Source: Enoplosus armatus | Taxonomy: Eukaryota; Chordata; Actinopteri; Centrarchiformes; Enoplosidae | NCBI RefSeq assembly: GCF_043641665.1 | Contig: NC_092193.1 | Coordinates: forward strand, 699,501 to 763,500 | Length of the DNA: 64,000 nucleotides | Direction: 5' to 3' | Notes under the pieces: model-generated | Database searches by the model: none | The model's input: only the letters and a program-made list of their open reading frames with translations | What the model was told of the DNA's origin: nothing | Translations under genes and position numbers: made by a program | In this document: piece by piece, positions 22,615 through 33,872 of the stretch | Layout of the letters: each line of letters begins with the position of its first letter | Numbering within the stretch: the stretch's first letter is position 1

Positions 22615-23464
22615 GGGCCCTATTTTCAAGTGTTGGTGTCTAAATGAGAAATAGTTACCAAAGGTTTTGGTCCAGTGAATCACCTCAACCAGCAGCTGTG
22701 AATGGGCTGCAGTGGCTGCAGCGTAATCCTTGTCAGTCTCTGACAACATTATGGAAAGGATCCCTACAAAGAGTAAGATCCTTTTTGTTTAACCAGAAAC
22801 AGAAGTCTCGCTCAAGGAGAAGGCCCACTGTGAAATCGCGAAAAGTGTGTTATTGCGGAAATACCTACTACATACTATTGACAAACGCAGTATGCTGTAT
22901 GCAGTTCATACATTTCATAGTAGTATGCAGTATGAAACTGTCAAATCGATGCATTTTGCAGTATGCCCGGCCAGGCTTAGATGGTTTCCGGTTTTGGAAA
23001 GCAGAAGTAATAATCATGCAGGTATTATGCCCCTGCCTTACGATAGTTGGAACCCACTTTTAAACGAGACCTTGTAGATCTAATAGTGAAGATTCAGTAA
23101 CTGGGTTGTCTGTTTGTTCAGAAACAGATTTTGTTGGACTGGTGAAATAAGTGAAAGTTTACCTAATGTTAATGGCAGCGCTTTGCATTGTGGGAGTGCA
23201 CAGTATGCGAGATAGACTGGTCCGAAGCACACTGGAGATATTTTTCCGAATCAGTATAACATTCGGGTGTTTTTAACATGCTACATTTTGGCCAAATCAG
23301 TACATACTGCTAGTATAGTAGGCGGCTTCGAAGTCAGCCAGTGTTTCTGGTTAAACAAAAAGGTCTATCTCTGTAAGGATCCTTTCCATAATCTACTGGA
23401 CCAATTCCAAAACTTTTTGTGACAATTACTCTTTTAGAAACCAGAGTGTGTTGAAATAGGGCCC
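22615..23464. mobile_element. Nonautonomous DNA transposon with long terminal inverted repeats
   Basis: This 850-bp element starts GGGCCCTATTTT and ends AAATAGGGCCC. The outer 180 bases on each side are imperfect inverted repeats: GGTTTTGGTCCAGT, ATTATGGAAAGGATCC and TTTTTGTTTAACCAGAAAC recur in reverse on the right. There is no transposase. The interior has repeated GCAGTATG words. The superfamily and target duplication could not be decided. Confidence 0.75.
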
Positions 23465-23826
23465 AGGTTAAAAAATACTGGAATTTCTCTTTAAGCTTAC
23501 CGCTCATAGTCTGAGTATAATAGTTGACATTGACGTTTTCTTCAACTTGCTTTAGTTTTACAGTTATTTACCACGAAGAAGAAGTAGGAAAACAAAGCAC
23601 GGCCACGAAGTAGAGGACCCCTCACCCCCCTCAGTCTGTTGAGTTGTTGGGCTGCTCTGCTCAGGACGGCTCTTTACTGCTACTCAGGTTGTTCAGTGTC
23701 TCACAGAAAGAGCTTTTTCTGTTGTGAAGGAAAGTAGGTAGGAGGTCGTTTCTTTATGGACAGATGGCTTTACATGTTGCTAAAGTTATCGTTAACTTCT
23801 GCTAACTGTAGCTGCCGTTCGCTAGT
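23465..23826. other. Unassigned spacer
   Basis: No open frame or named repeat was recognised. The base composition is less AT-rich than the rest of the array. Confidence 0.4.
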
Positions 23827-24060
23827 TCAGAATCAGAATCAGAAATACTTTATTGATCCCCGGGGGGAAATTGTACAGTACCGGTACTCCCATTCAAGAG
23901 TAGAAAGTAGCATAATTTAGAGCTAAAAGTACGTACAAAATATAAAAATAAGAAATGGAAAATAGAAATATACACATTTACAGTACTTAAGTGAAAAATA
24001 AAAGTAAAAAAATATATACAATAACAATGTATATGTATGTGTGTATATATATATATATAT
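23827..24060 (-). mobile_element. LINE 3' tail fragment
   Basis: The reverse complement carries the same tail as 540-735: GGGGATCAATAAAGTATTTC followed by GATTCT repeats, preceded by an AT-rich 3' UTR. It is strongly 5'-truncated. A TATATA microsatellite lies at its left-hand transcript end. Confidence 0.85.
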
Positions 24061-25021
24061 CCTCTTAGCCATAGATATATATATCTATATTTATGCTCTC
24101 AGTTAGCTGACTCTAACCATCTGACTCTCGGAGCCCGGGACTGAAAACCTCCTCCTCTCGGCGGTCCAAAACTCCTGTGCTGGCGGTGTAAACACCAACA
24201 CTCCCCTGGTGCTCAGAGCTAACTGAGCTAACGGCGGCTACAGTTAGCAGCACTTAGCAGTTACTTTCTAAAGCTTTCTGTCCATCAGGAAACTTCGTAA
24301 ATCACAGAGAGTTGAGGCAGCCGGAGGACATCAGAGGGAAAACCAGAACACATTTTCTCCATAAAATGAGTTTTACCAAAATCAGTGAATAAAGTTGTGT
24401 GTTTTTGTACAGTAATCAGTGAGGCCCAGTCCCCAGAAACACTCAGTCCAGCAGCATCTATCGTTTTTCCAACCTACTTCTTGTCTCATTTGTGGTCTGA
24501 TAAACAGGAAGTTCATCACATTCAGTCCCCATGTCTCTACTTTCCAAGCTAAATTACTGTTGCTGTCCTGCAGTCAGCCACAGCGGCTCAGTATGAAGCG
24601 GTGCGCTGTGTTCAGGGCTCAGAGGCGTCTCCCTGGTCCTTGTGGGCTGCAGGGAGCGGGCCAATCAGAAGAAAGGGGGCTTTTAGGGAGGCGGGCCTTG
24701 AAGAGACAGGAGCCCAGACGGCTTGTGTCAGACAGAGGGTAATAAGTAATTCATATGGTTGTCATGTGTAAGTGAATAGTAGTATATCATCTAATTAAAG
24801 ATTTAACTCCTTCTGTCTTGTTCTGCTTCTTACCTGATGGAAATGATGTAACTTAGTGAATAACACCACCACAGCAGAGACAAACACACTATTTGTCAGA
24901 GGTGTGAGAGGAAGGAGAGAGGGATTAAGGGAGGAGCAAAACTGTGACTCAAGTACAGAAAAGACAAACCATCACAGTGTTGTTTCATACAAAAAACAGA
25001 CAGATTCTCTTCATCTTTAAG
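24061..25021. other. GC-richer spacer and V14 upstream region
   Basis: No gene recognised. Bases 24100-24740 are GC-richer, with repeated TTAGC words and a 107-codon frame that resembles no family known to me. From about 24900 the sequence (GGAAGGAGAGAGGGATTAAGGG) looks like a diverged V promoter block leading to V14. Confidence 0.45.
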
Positions 25022-25401
25022 ATGCTGTCAGTGAACTTCAGTCTGTTTGTGACTTTCTTTCTGGTCACAATAAGAGGTAGGTGAGAGAATTAACATTAAA
25101 AGAGATTCATTGATAAAAACGTTCAGATCGTAAAGTTACAGAGTTATGTCTTCCTTTAGGTGTCAGCTGTGAAGGACTCACTCCAGTCAAGGATGAAGAG
25201 TCCAGTTTAGAAGACAGCACTGTTACTCTGTCCTACAGATACTCCAAAAGTGCTGCAGCTAATGATTATTTCTTCTGGTATCGACAATATCCAGGAAAAC
25301 CACCAGAGTTCCTCATCTCTCACTCAGGAACAGGAACAATATTCAATGATCCAAACTCTGGACTGTCTGTTAATGTGAGTGAGGATAAAACCCAAATGCA
25401 T
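25022..25401 (+). pseudogene. TRAV: TRAV-type variable gene V14, 3' half deleted
   Basis: Leader exon 25022-25076 (MLSVNFSLFVTFFLVTIR), phase 1, differs from the other family-A leaders. The V exon starts at 25160 and follows the V12 type (TVTLSYRYSKSAAAND, FFWYRQYPGKPPEF) to ...DKTQMH. At about 25401 it jumps into the distant 3' flank (GGTTTATGATACAGTC). The deletion removes the second Cys, the CDR3 start and the whole recombination signal. It cannot rearrange, so it is a relic. Confidence 0.92.
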
Positions 25402-25564
25402 GGTTTATGATACAGTCGAGACTATTTGAAGTGGTGATAAAAACAGCAAAATCTAAAAATAAAAAGCCACAATGTGGGAGAGTGTTTGATGCATGATTAA
25501 TTTGCATGTAGAATAATTAATTCTGGATTTCCAATAACTCACAAAACCACTGAAAACGTATGTA

Positions 25565-26520
25565 CAGCCGTGGCGAATTAATTTTAATTTAACTATTAAT
25601 TTTCACAAAGTCTGCTGCCTCAGTTTTTATGATAGCAATTTGCATATACTCCAGAATGTTATGAAGAGTGATCAGATGAATTGCAATGAATTGCAAAGTC
25701 CCTCTTTGCCATGAAAATGAACTTAATCCCACAAAAAACATTTACACTGCATTTCAGCCCTGCCACAAAAGAACCAGCTGACATCATGTTAGTGATTCTC
25801 TCGTTAACACAGGTGAGAGTGTTGACGAGGACGAGGCTGGAGATCACTCTGTCATGCTGACGGAGTTAGAATAACAGACTGGAAGCTTTAAAAGGAGGGT
25901 GGTGTTTGAAATCATTGTTCTTCCTATATTAACCATGGTTACCTGCAAGGAAACATGTTCAGTAATCATTGCTTTGCACAAAAAGGGCTTCACAGACTGT
26001 ATATAGGATATTGCTGCGAGTAAGACTGCATCTAAATCAACCATTTATCGGATCATCAAGAACTTCAAGGAGAGAGGTTCAATTGTTGTGAAGAAGGCTT
26101 CAGGGCGCCCAAGAAAGTCCAGCAAGCGCCAGGACCGTCTCCTAAAGTTGATCCAGCTGCGGGATCGGGGCACCACCATTGCAGAGCTTGCTCAGGAATG
26201 GCAGCAGGCAGGTGTGAATGCATCTGCACACACAGTGAAGCGAAGACTTCTGGAGGATGAACTGGTGCCAGGACCTTAATCCCATTGAGAACTTGTGGTC
26301 AATCCTCAAGAGGCGGGTGGACAAACAAAAACCCACGAATTCTGACAAACTCCAAGCATTGATTATGCCAGAATGGGCTGCCATCAGTCAGGGTGTGGCA
26401 CAGAAGTTGATTGACAGCATGCCAGGGCGAATTGCAACATTGTCTACAAACATTGACTCTTTGCATAAACTCAATGTAATTGTCAATAAAAGGCTTGTAA
26501 TTATACTTCTCTATATATCT
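25565..26520 (+). mobile_element. Internally deleted Tc1-like transposon
   Basis: Inserted at a TA (25563-25564) in the spacer that elsewhere reads GAAAACGTATGTATACTAC. The left end begins CAGCCGTGGCGAATTAATTTT. Bases about 26050-26275 encode the N-terminal helix-turn-helix part of a Tc1 transposase (GRPRKSSKRQDRLLKLI). This jumps directly to the C-terminal catalytic part with DLNPIENLWSILKRRV (26270 onward), so most of the DDE domain between is deleted. The right inverted repeat is missing; spacer sequence resumes by about 26525. It is not mobile by itself. Confidence 0.88.
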
Positions 26521-26961
26521 CCATATATTTTTTTAAATCTCTTTTCAACTATGTATATTTTTGTCAATATCTCACTTTGGAACAGAACTCTAAATATAAT
26601 ATGTTGCACCTTCATCATCAGGTGAGGGAGAGCCCGGTGTGCTCCCACGGCTTCTGCGTTGATAATGAAATCCTGCACTCTGTGACAATGACTAATGAGG
26701 AGGAGTCAAATACCCTATGGTGACGTGGTACAGCTGCCAGCACGTTGTACGGGTTGCGTTTACACCTACGTAAGACCCAAATACAAATGTGTTTAGTGTA
26801 AAGTTGTCAGTCTGGGAATAACACAGGGCTGTGAATGAGCTCTGTCACTGTGATCAGGCTCCTCCTTCTAATCCACCACCTCAGTGTTGATGAAGACTAA
26901 ACAGAGAAATCACAGCCTTCTTTATACTTGCTGTAGCTCACAGTTACTCAACACTGAACAT
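26521..26961. other. V15 upstream region
   Basis: No gene. The V spacer resumes to about 26620, followed by about 160 bp of unassigned sequence with GAGGAGGAGTCAAATACCC. From about 26790 the upstream region is shared with V9. Confidence 0.5.
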
Positions 26962-27404
26962 ATGACGCCTCTGTTCATCTCAGTGTTGCTGGCTGCTATG
27001 TGCCTTGGTATAAACACACCTCTGTTTCTTTATGGATCCAACATTGACATGATTCTTTAACAGCACACTGATACTGTTTGTTGCCGTTTTACAGAATGCA
27101 GAGCACAAAAAGACAACGTGCTGCAACCAAAAGGAGATGTGACTGCTACTGAAGGAGAGGCAGTAACACTTGACTGTCAATATAACAGCAGTTCAACGAA
27201 TGATTATCTCTTCTGGTACAAACAGGATGGAAACAACAGCCCCAAATTCATACTGAGCCGCCTTAAACTGGATGAAGGGAACACACCAGATGAGTTCAGG
27301 GAGAGATTTTCTTCCACACTGGATTTGAACTCAAGATCAGTTCCTCTGAAGATCCAGAAGCTTCAGCTGTCTGACTCTGCTGTGTACTACTGTGCTCTGC
27401 AGCC
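26962..27404 (+). CDS. TRAV: TRAV-type variable gene V15 (family F)
   Basis: Leader exon 26962-27007 (MTPLFISVLLAAMCL), phase 1. The V exon is 27095-27404 after TTTTACAG: ECRAQKDNVLQPKGD, AVTLDCQYNSSSTND, LFWYKQDGNNSPKF, and [11 protein letters not shown]. Heptamer 27405-27411, 22-bp spacer, nonamer ACAAAAACC. All landmarks are intact, so it is probably functional, and it is the parent-type copy of the damaged V9. Its second half (from NNSPKF) is shared with family C, so families C and F differ mainly in the leader, FR1 and CDR1. Confidence 0.94.
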
Positions 27405-27442
27405 CACAGTGACAGGAAACACCAAAACTGTGCACAAAAACC

Positions 27443-29290
27443 TTTGGAGCAAAGACAACAGAATACTCCACAACGTCCACTAGAGGGAGTCACACACTGT
27501 TCAACTTCAATGGTTTATAATGCAGTCTAGATTCTTTGAAGTGGTGATAAAAAAAAGAAGAAGAATTTAAGATGAAACACAAAATGAGGAAAATAACAAT
27601 AACTGAATGTAAACTGAATGTAACAACAAATCCATCTAATAGAGCTGAACTTCAACTCTGTAGGTCAATTATTTTCGTGAGGCACTCTCTCACTTATTAA
27701 TAATTGCCAAATTGTGAAAGGTTTTTAACACTGCAAACAATATGAGTAAACTATTCAATAACACAAAAATGTGGTAATCATATAAAACAGTGTGTCATTA
27801 TATTTACTGTTGTGTTTAACTCCACTATTGACAAACAACTTTCTCCATGAACTGGTTGGCATCACAGACTTCTTTCAGGCAGTGATTTCTTGTGGTGAAC
27901 CACAGGGTTCAATCCTGGGTCCTCTCATTTTCTATTTACATGTTGCTTGTGAATCTAACTAGTTTTAAACACAATATCAGTGTCCATTGTTTAACTGACA
28001 ATATGTGATTACAGATTTCATTAAAATCCAGTAATTATGGCAGCAGGCTTATTTCATGTGAAGTGCTGGTGTTACAGACCTTCCTACAATTAAGTGAGTC
28101 TAGAACTGAGATCATTTTATTTCCTGCTAAAAATTGGTCAACCAGGTGAAATCAAATTTCAGGAAACTGTCTGTTGATGTTTAACTTACCGCTCATGGTC
28201 TGGTTATAATATTTGATGCTGAGCTTTTCTTTCATTATATGCTGACTTAAATTGTACTGGGATGTTCCAACCTTGTAAACGTCTAGGGATTAGGGAAGCA
28301 ACATACAGTCGTGATCAGACTGACAAAGCCATTTATTATCAGCGAAGGGACAACAAATAGATACATAGAGCTACAAGCTCTATACTCAACACATTGAACA
28401 AAGAAAGAGTCAGAAGATAAGGCGAGGTAAAAAAAAATGTAAGGTTGTTGAGTGGCGCAAAATCATTAAACAAATAAAACAAAACCAAGGTTTCTGACCT
28501 CACAACCCCCTACTGACTTACCACAGCTGACAGAAACAAAAAAAAAGCCTAACTGGCTTCGCTAATCTTACCTGTAACAAAAATAAAACACTGGATAGTA
28601 ACCACCCACAAGACCTTAAAATTTCTCCCTGAGCAATCAGGATACTTTCTATGAGTAAGGCACGAAATAACAACATTACACACAAAGTGAACTAATGAGC
28701 GATCCCCCCAAATCTACGAAACTAGTGCATCATAAACTAATAAACTAACATCGAGTTATACCCCTAGAAATCCGAGTTAACAGCATCACAAGTTCAACAT
28801 CACACAAAGGTTGACTGCTCACATTAAATAACAGCCACCACTGGCATGTTCACAATGCTGCTTGCATCAGCGTGAATAGCAAATTAGCAAGACAACTGAT
28901 TGGCAGCCGGAACTGGTGACGGATCAATGGGGGGGAGCCGCCGAAGAGGGGGAAGAGTCGAAGCGACCATAGGTGGGCGGCCTGGGGGCGTTGACCAGAA
29001 GAGGGAAATTCCGAGACAACCCGCCCTGAACAACAGAACCAGATCACAAAGCAGTAACAAACAATCACACATATATGACACAAAGTGAAACCCATGACAT
29101 GGGATCAAAACAGTTTCTTCACTTTATTCCTTTGCTAAACCTGAACAGGTGATCTTTCCTTTAAATCATCTCAGCTACCTTTCTGTAACTCCTTTTATAA
29201 AAGAATCACCAAAAAACAGACAAAAACACTTCCACCCACCTTCAGCTGCTACAAAATGCTGAAACCAGTCTGTTAACCAGGAGGAAGTGT
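27443..29290. other. V15-V16 spacer, duplicate of the V3-V4 spacer
   Basis: No gene. It copies 4513-6300: reverse-transcriptase remnant at about 27840-27960, then the LTR-like repeat. The left border has about 45 extra bases (TCATTATATGCTGACTTAAA) not present in the first copy. Confidence 0.65.
28278..29105 (-). mobile_element. LTR-like repeat, copy 2
   Basis: The near-identical counterpart of 5305-6130, with the same minus-strand AATAAATGGCT and TGTTGCTTCCCTAATCCC signals. It was most likely carried here by duplication of the V unit. Confidence 0.45.
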
Positions 29291-29432
29291 AACTGAGAGA
29301 ACTGAAAGTAAAGATGTAAGAGGAGACGGAGAGATTCAGGGAGGAGCTAAGCTGTTACTGAACTATAGAAGAGAGAGGAACTTCCATATTCAGCAGAGTC
29401 CAAGACACAAAACAAACTTTACTTTATTCAAC
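29291..29432 (+). promoter_or_regulatory. Conserved promoter block of V16
   Basis: The family-A upstream block, most like that of V4 (AACTGAAAGTAAAGATGTAA at its start). Inferred from conservation only. Confidence 0.5.
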
Positions 29433-29906
29433 ATGATGTCACTGCAGTATTGTGTGTTGTCTCTGGTGTTTCTTTCCACTCTAACAGGTATGTTAGATCA
29501 TGCAGCATGAAAAAATTTCATTCCAATAACATCTGAATGTGAATGATTTATTGAGTCATTTACAACATGAAATAACAGAGTTATGTCTTCCTTTAGGTGT
29601 CAGCTGTGAAGGACTCACTCCAGTCAAGGATGAAGAGTCCAGTTTAGAAGACAGCACTGTTACTCTGTACTACAGATACTCCAAGACCATAACTGGTAGC
29701 GACAATTTCTTCTGGTATCGACAATATCCAAGAAAACCACCAGAATTTCTCTTGTACATCTCAGGGACTAACTTTACAAGACCAGCAGAGTCTCTGGAAT
29801 CAGACACGAAGTTCTCTACTAAACTGTCTGGAGAAAAACATCTGGATCTGCAGATCTCCTCTGCTGCAGTGACAGACTCTGCTCTGTACTACTGTGCTGT
29901 GAGGCC
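29433..29906 (+). CDS. TRAV: TRAV-type variable gene V16 (family A, lacks first Cys)
   Basis: Leader exon 29433-29487 (MMSLQYCVLSLVFLSTLT), phase 1. The V exon is 29597-29906, open. The first Cys site reads TVTLYYRYSKTITGSD: Tyr again, and the Ser before it is also Tyr. FR2 is FFWYRQYPRKPPEF, and the second Cys is in TDSALYYCAVR. Heptamer 29907-29913, 22-bp spacer, nonamer ACAAAAACC (cassette B). Followed by the 460-bp spacer repeat and a family-C gene, as V12 is. Confidence 0.9.
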
Positions 29907-29944
29907 CACAGTGACAGCAAACCCACAGTCTCTGTACAAAAACC

Positions 29945-30410
29945 TGACAGCTCCTCACTGAAGATTTACACACTTCAGCTCCTCCTCTTACTGAACAACA
30001 GCGCCATCATGTGGACACTGACAACATGATTTACTGAAAGAATGTAATGTTACTTCTTCTTTTTAAATGGATCAATTCAGTTTCATCGACATTAAAAAGA
30101 TGTAATCCAGTTCCTTGTTTGTGTGATTCTTAACTCTCTTTAGACAGAAGCACTTGACAGGAAGTCCTTTTCCTCCACAGTTTGTGTTCCTATCATTGTT
30201 GATAAGATGTGGTGGCAGACCTCATGTTAGATACCTTATATCTCCAACAGAGTCATTGAGACTCATGACAATGATTTCATCACGTTAAATGAGATGTAAA
30301 TGTTGAGAGTTCCTCCACAGATGATGAAGAGGAAGGGCCAATGATGTGAAGGCCCAGATCCATCAGAGCATCAATGTTCTTCCTCTCTCTCCTCCCCTCT
30401 CACTGCAGAC
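29945..30410. repeat. Spacer repeat, third copy
   Basis: No gene. It is a copy of 3568-4033 and 20995-21457. Confidence 0.75.
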
Positions 30411-30839
30411 ATGAAACACTGGCTGAGAAACATCCTGATTCTGACTCTCTGGCGAGGTAAGTCTTTAAACCTACTGATTGTTCTCCTTTAATCAATCATC
30501 TTTATTGATTCATCTCTTCCTCTACATGTTCTCTTCTTCCCCAGAGTGTAAAGGAGAAGACAGAGTGATGCAGCCAACAGGAGATGTCATTGCAACTGAA
30601 GGAGAGACAGTTACACTTGAATGTACATTTGAGACAAGTGACCAATTCCCCTATTTGTTCTGGTACAAACAAGAAGTAAATGATTTCCCACAGTTTATGC
30701 TGCGACGGTACTCTTCAAAAACAGGTAACTCTGAAGAGGAAAAGAGAACTGATGCTAAAATCAACGGGACATCAGTTCCTCTGAAGATCCAGAAGCTTCA
30801 GCTGTCTGACTCTGCTGTGTACTACTGTGCTCTGCGGCC
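30411..30839 (+). CDS. TRAV: TRAV-type variable gene V17 (family C)
   Basis: Leader exon 30411-30456, phase 1. The V exon is 30545-30839: [42 protein letters not shown], and [11 protein letters not shown]. Its CDR2-FR3 part ([18 protein letters not shown]) differs entirely from V3 and V13, while both ends are the same, so the gene is a mosaic. Heptamer 30840-30846, 22-bp spacer, nonamer ACAAAAACC. It is the V gene nearest TRAC and probably functional. Confidence 0.93.
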
Positions 30840-30877
30840 CACAGTGACAGGAAACACCAAAACTGTGTACAAAAACC

Positions 30878-31730
30878 TTTGGAGCAAAGACAACAGAATA
30901 CTCCACAACGTCCACTAGAGGGAGTCACACACTGTTCAACTTCAATGGTTTATGATACAGTCTAGATTATTTGTAGTGGTGATAAAAACAAAAGTAAATG
31001 AAGAATAGGTAGAAACAGTATAGCAAATTCTCAAATGTATAACTTCTCGTATGGTATATATTCTCCACGGCCTCACTGTAACTAAACTCATTTTTACAAG
31101 GTCCAGTTTCTGCATTATTTTCCGACACATTATTTCACTGGGGGCGACAACCTAAACACTTTGCAGAGATCACATGGATCCTATATCAGGCTCAACATGT
31201 AAATGTGAACATTTTCATTTGATGGAAAACAGGAACTATCTGAACAAAGAATAAATGAACATTACAAACATGACCATACATTCAGTGCCTGCAATACCCA
31301 TCTGCTTAGTTTTGCATCTCCGACAGAATTATAAATATACTCAACAACCACCCACTTTTTGTAGCCATGTGTGTGTAGTAAAATAATTGATCATAATCAA
31401 AACAGCCAAATCATGGTCACTCACAGCCAATCAAAAGGAAACAACAGAGCAACAAGCTACATTGATCTCTGACTGAAGCTAAGGCTGCTCTATGTTCTTC
31501 ACACCTTTCACACACCTCATCTTTCCATCATAAGCCAGCCAGGAGTGATTACTGATTACAGCTATCAACAGTTTGACCACAGGCAAATATCATTGTTTTT
31601 CCAAAATGTCTACTTTTTAGAAAGGCAGCTTTGTTTTCAGCAGGGTGATAACAGGTCTTTAAGGTTTTAAACACACTGCAGAGAATAAAAAAAGGGCAGT
31701 GTAAAGTGCACCTTACAACACCTCAGTCCA
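30878..31730. other. Spacer beyond the last V gene
   Basis: The shared V flank ends near 31010. Beyond it the sequence is AT-rich, with no open frame, V remnant or named repeat recognised. Confidence 0.5.
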
Positions 31731-33539
31731 CCACAAATGAATAACAGTACTTTTACTACTAGTAGTTTTCACAAGAAATACAACAACAGTATAAATGTGT
31801 TTTTCTTACCTTATGTTGTCCAGCGGCTCCCTTTTGAACCTCTCAGAGAGCGGAGGGAGATTGTGAAAAGTATGTTAGCATTACGTTCCACTAACATTAG
31901 CAGGTCTCTCCGTCAACTCAATATTCCTCAAAGGCAAAATCAAGCTGAAATGTCGAGACATGAAAGGCGAAAATGTCCAAATCCCTGTGCTTCTAGTTGG
32001 CAGAACAAATCAGGAGGAGCAGTTATGTCTTCCCTTGTTACGTTTTACCAGTAAAATTCAAATAAACAGAAAATTCGGATGTGAAATTGTCAACTTTCCA
32101 AAGTCAACTTCCTGGGCCGACTCCTACACAGCCTCTTTATCACCGTCTCTTCTGTTGTGTTTGTGCGGCAACAGTGAACGCCGAACGGTTCACCGGCAGT
32201 TGGTAACTCTCATGATGCACTCAGAGGAGGAGTAATAGTAACACTTTACAATAAGGGTACATTCATTAATGTTAGTTAATGCAGTAATAAGCATTAACTA
32301 ACAGTTAATTAATACAATAATAAGTGATGTGAAATGACTTAACAAATGTATCTTGTTAACATTTATTAAGGGTTTACATGTTAATTAAGGTACTAACTAA
32401 TGTTAGTAAATGGTTGATAAAGATATTAATTAACATGTATGTGATGATATTTTTATGAATGTTTATTTAAGGGTAATGAGTGTTCACTTACTTGTCCATC
32501 CTCCAACTTATGACTTATTTTGGTAAAGGTTGAGATCAGCAGACACTCCATGGTCTTCATGCAGAGGTTCACTTCTTCCTTTATCTTCATGTCGACGTTC
32601 CTTGACTTATAGCCTAACCTATAAATGATTGTCCACGTTATATAAGCAGTTCTTGAACACAATTAACCATTTACTAATTAACTCTGTGTGTATATCCCTT
32701 AAGTAACATGCATAAAGATGCTGAGTAAACATTACTTAACCATTATTAACCATTTATTGATGCTCTTTGTGACCCATAAAGGAATAAGGAGCAGGTCTTC
32801 TTGGCAGGTTGTAAGTGACGGTGTGAGAATATGGTGATGCTACAAGAAAAGACAGCTTCAACTCATCTCTATAATGACTTCACTATCATCTTCATCATCT
32901 TAACGGCTACATTACAGTAACAGCTTTAGTGATACGATCATATGCCAGTTCTACCTACTTCAATGACTGCAAATAATAAACTGTTAATAAACTGAATGAA
33001 TAATTAATTAGGTGATTAAAAAGTGGTGTGCTCACTGTTCACCACAAAACCACGACACAAGCCACAAGACAAACAATGCAGTAACACAAGTATTTGTACA
33101 AGAAATACAAGAGTAACAATTATTTTACTTACCTTACAGTGGTGTTAGCATACAGTAGCTAGACCAGTAGCTTAGCCAGGACGCAGCAACAAATAGACGC
33201 AACATCTCGCAACCTGAAAGAGCACCGAGAGGCTGACAGAGATACTCTTCCCTGGCGCCTGCCGGACCCGCCTACAGGATCCACTCACCGGACCCGCCGC
33301 CGTTGGGCACAGAGACTGAAACGACCTGAAGTCATCTTGCAGTCTATTCATTTTATATTTTATGCTCATTCCGCCTGTTTGAAGCGGACGCAAGTGAGAC
33401 ACACAATAAAACGGATGTTGATCGAACACCTTCACCAGGACCCCTGGGTGCTCATGTGCCTGGGCTAGGTGTGTCTCACCTGTCGAGAGACGACAGCACG
33501 AGCTTACTGTTCTTACCTTACAGCTGCCCTCAGTGGTGA
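31731..33539. repeat. Composite repeat region
   Basis: No gene recognised. Bases 31960-32110 resemble 33960-34060 (GAAAATGTCCAAATCC then GTCAACTTTCCAAA), a direct pair about 2 kb apart. Bases 32240-32760 are an AT-rich, ATTAACTAA-rich interspersed repeat beginning ACACTTTACAATAAGGGTAC, a form common in fish genomes. Bases 33170-33540 are GC-richer. The pair may mark the ends of a larger decayed element. Confidence 0.45.
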
Positions 33540-33872
33540 AGCAGTCCAACTTTAGCTAGCATCTTGTTAGCGCAGTCCAACTTTAGCTAGCATCTTGTTA
33601 GCGCAGTACAACTTTAGCTAGCATCTTGTTAGCGCAGTACAACGTTAGCTAGCATCTTGTTAGCGCAGTACAACGTTAGCTAGCATCTTGTTAGCGCAGT
33701 ACAACTTTAGCTAGCATCTTGTTAGCGCAGTACAACTTTAGCTAGCATCTTGTTAGCGCAGTACAACGTTAGCTAGCATCTTGTTAGCGCAGTACAACTT
33801 TAGCTAGCATCTTGTTAGCGCAGTACAACGTTAGCTAGCATCTTGTTAGCGCAGTACAATGTTAGCTAGCTT
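33540..33872. repeat. 31-bp tandem repeat, about 10.7 copies
   Basis: A head-to-tail minisatellite with the unit CAGTACAACTTTAGCTAGCA plus TCTTGTTAGCG. The first two units read GTCCAAC. Later units alternate irregularly between AACTTTAGC and AACGTTAGC. The units are contiguous without spacers, so it is not a CRISPR array. GCTAGC and CTAGC make each unit partly self-complementary. Confidence 0.93.

Noticed and set aside
24419..24742. 107-codon plus-strand frame in a GC-richer spacer
   Set aside because: No recognised domain, no splice or promoter context, and it lies among repeats.
33540..33872. Possible CRISPR-like array
   Set aside because: The units are contiguous, with no unique spacers, in a vertebrate locus; it is a minisatellite.
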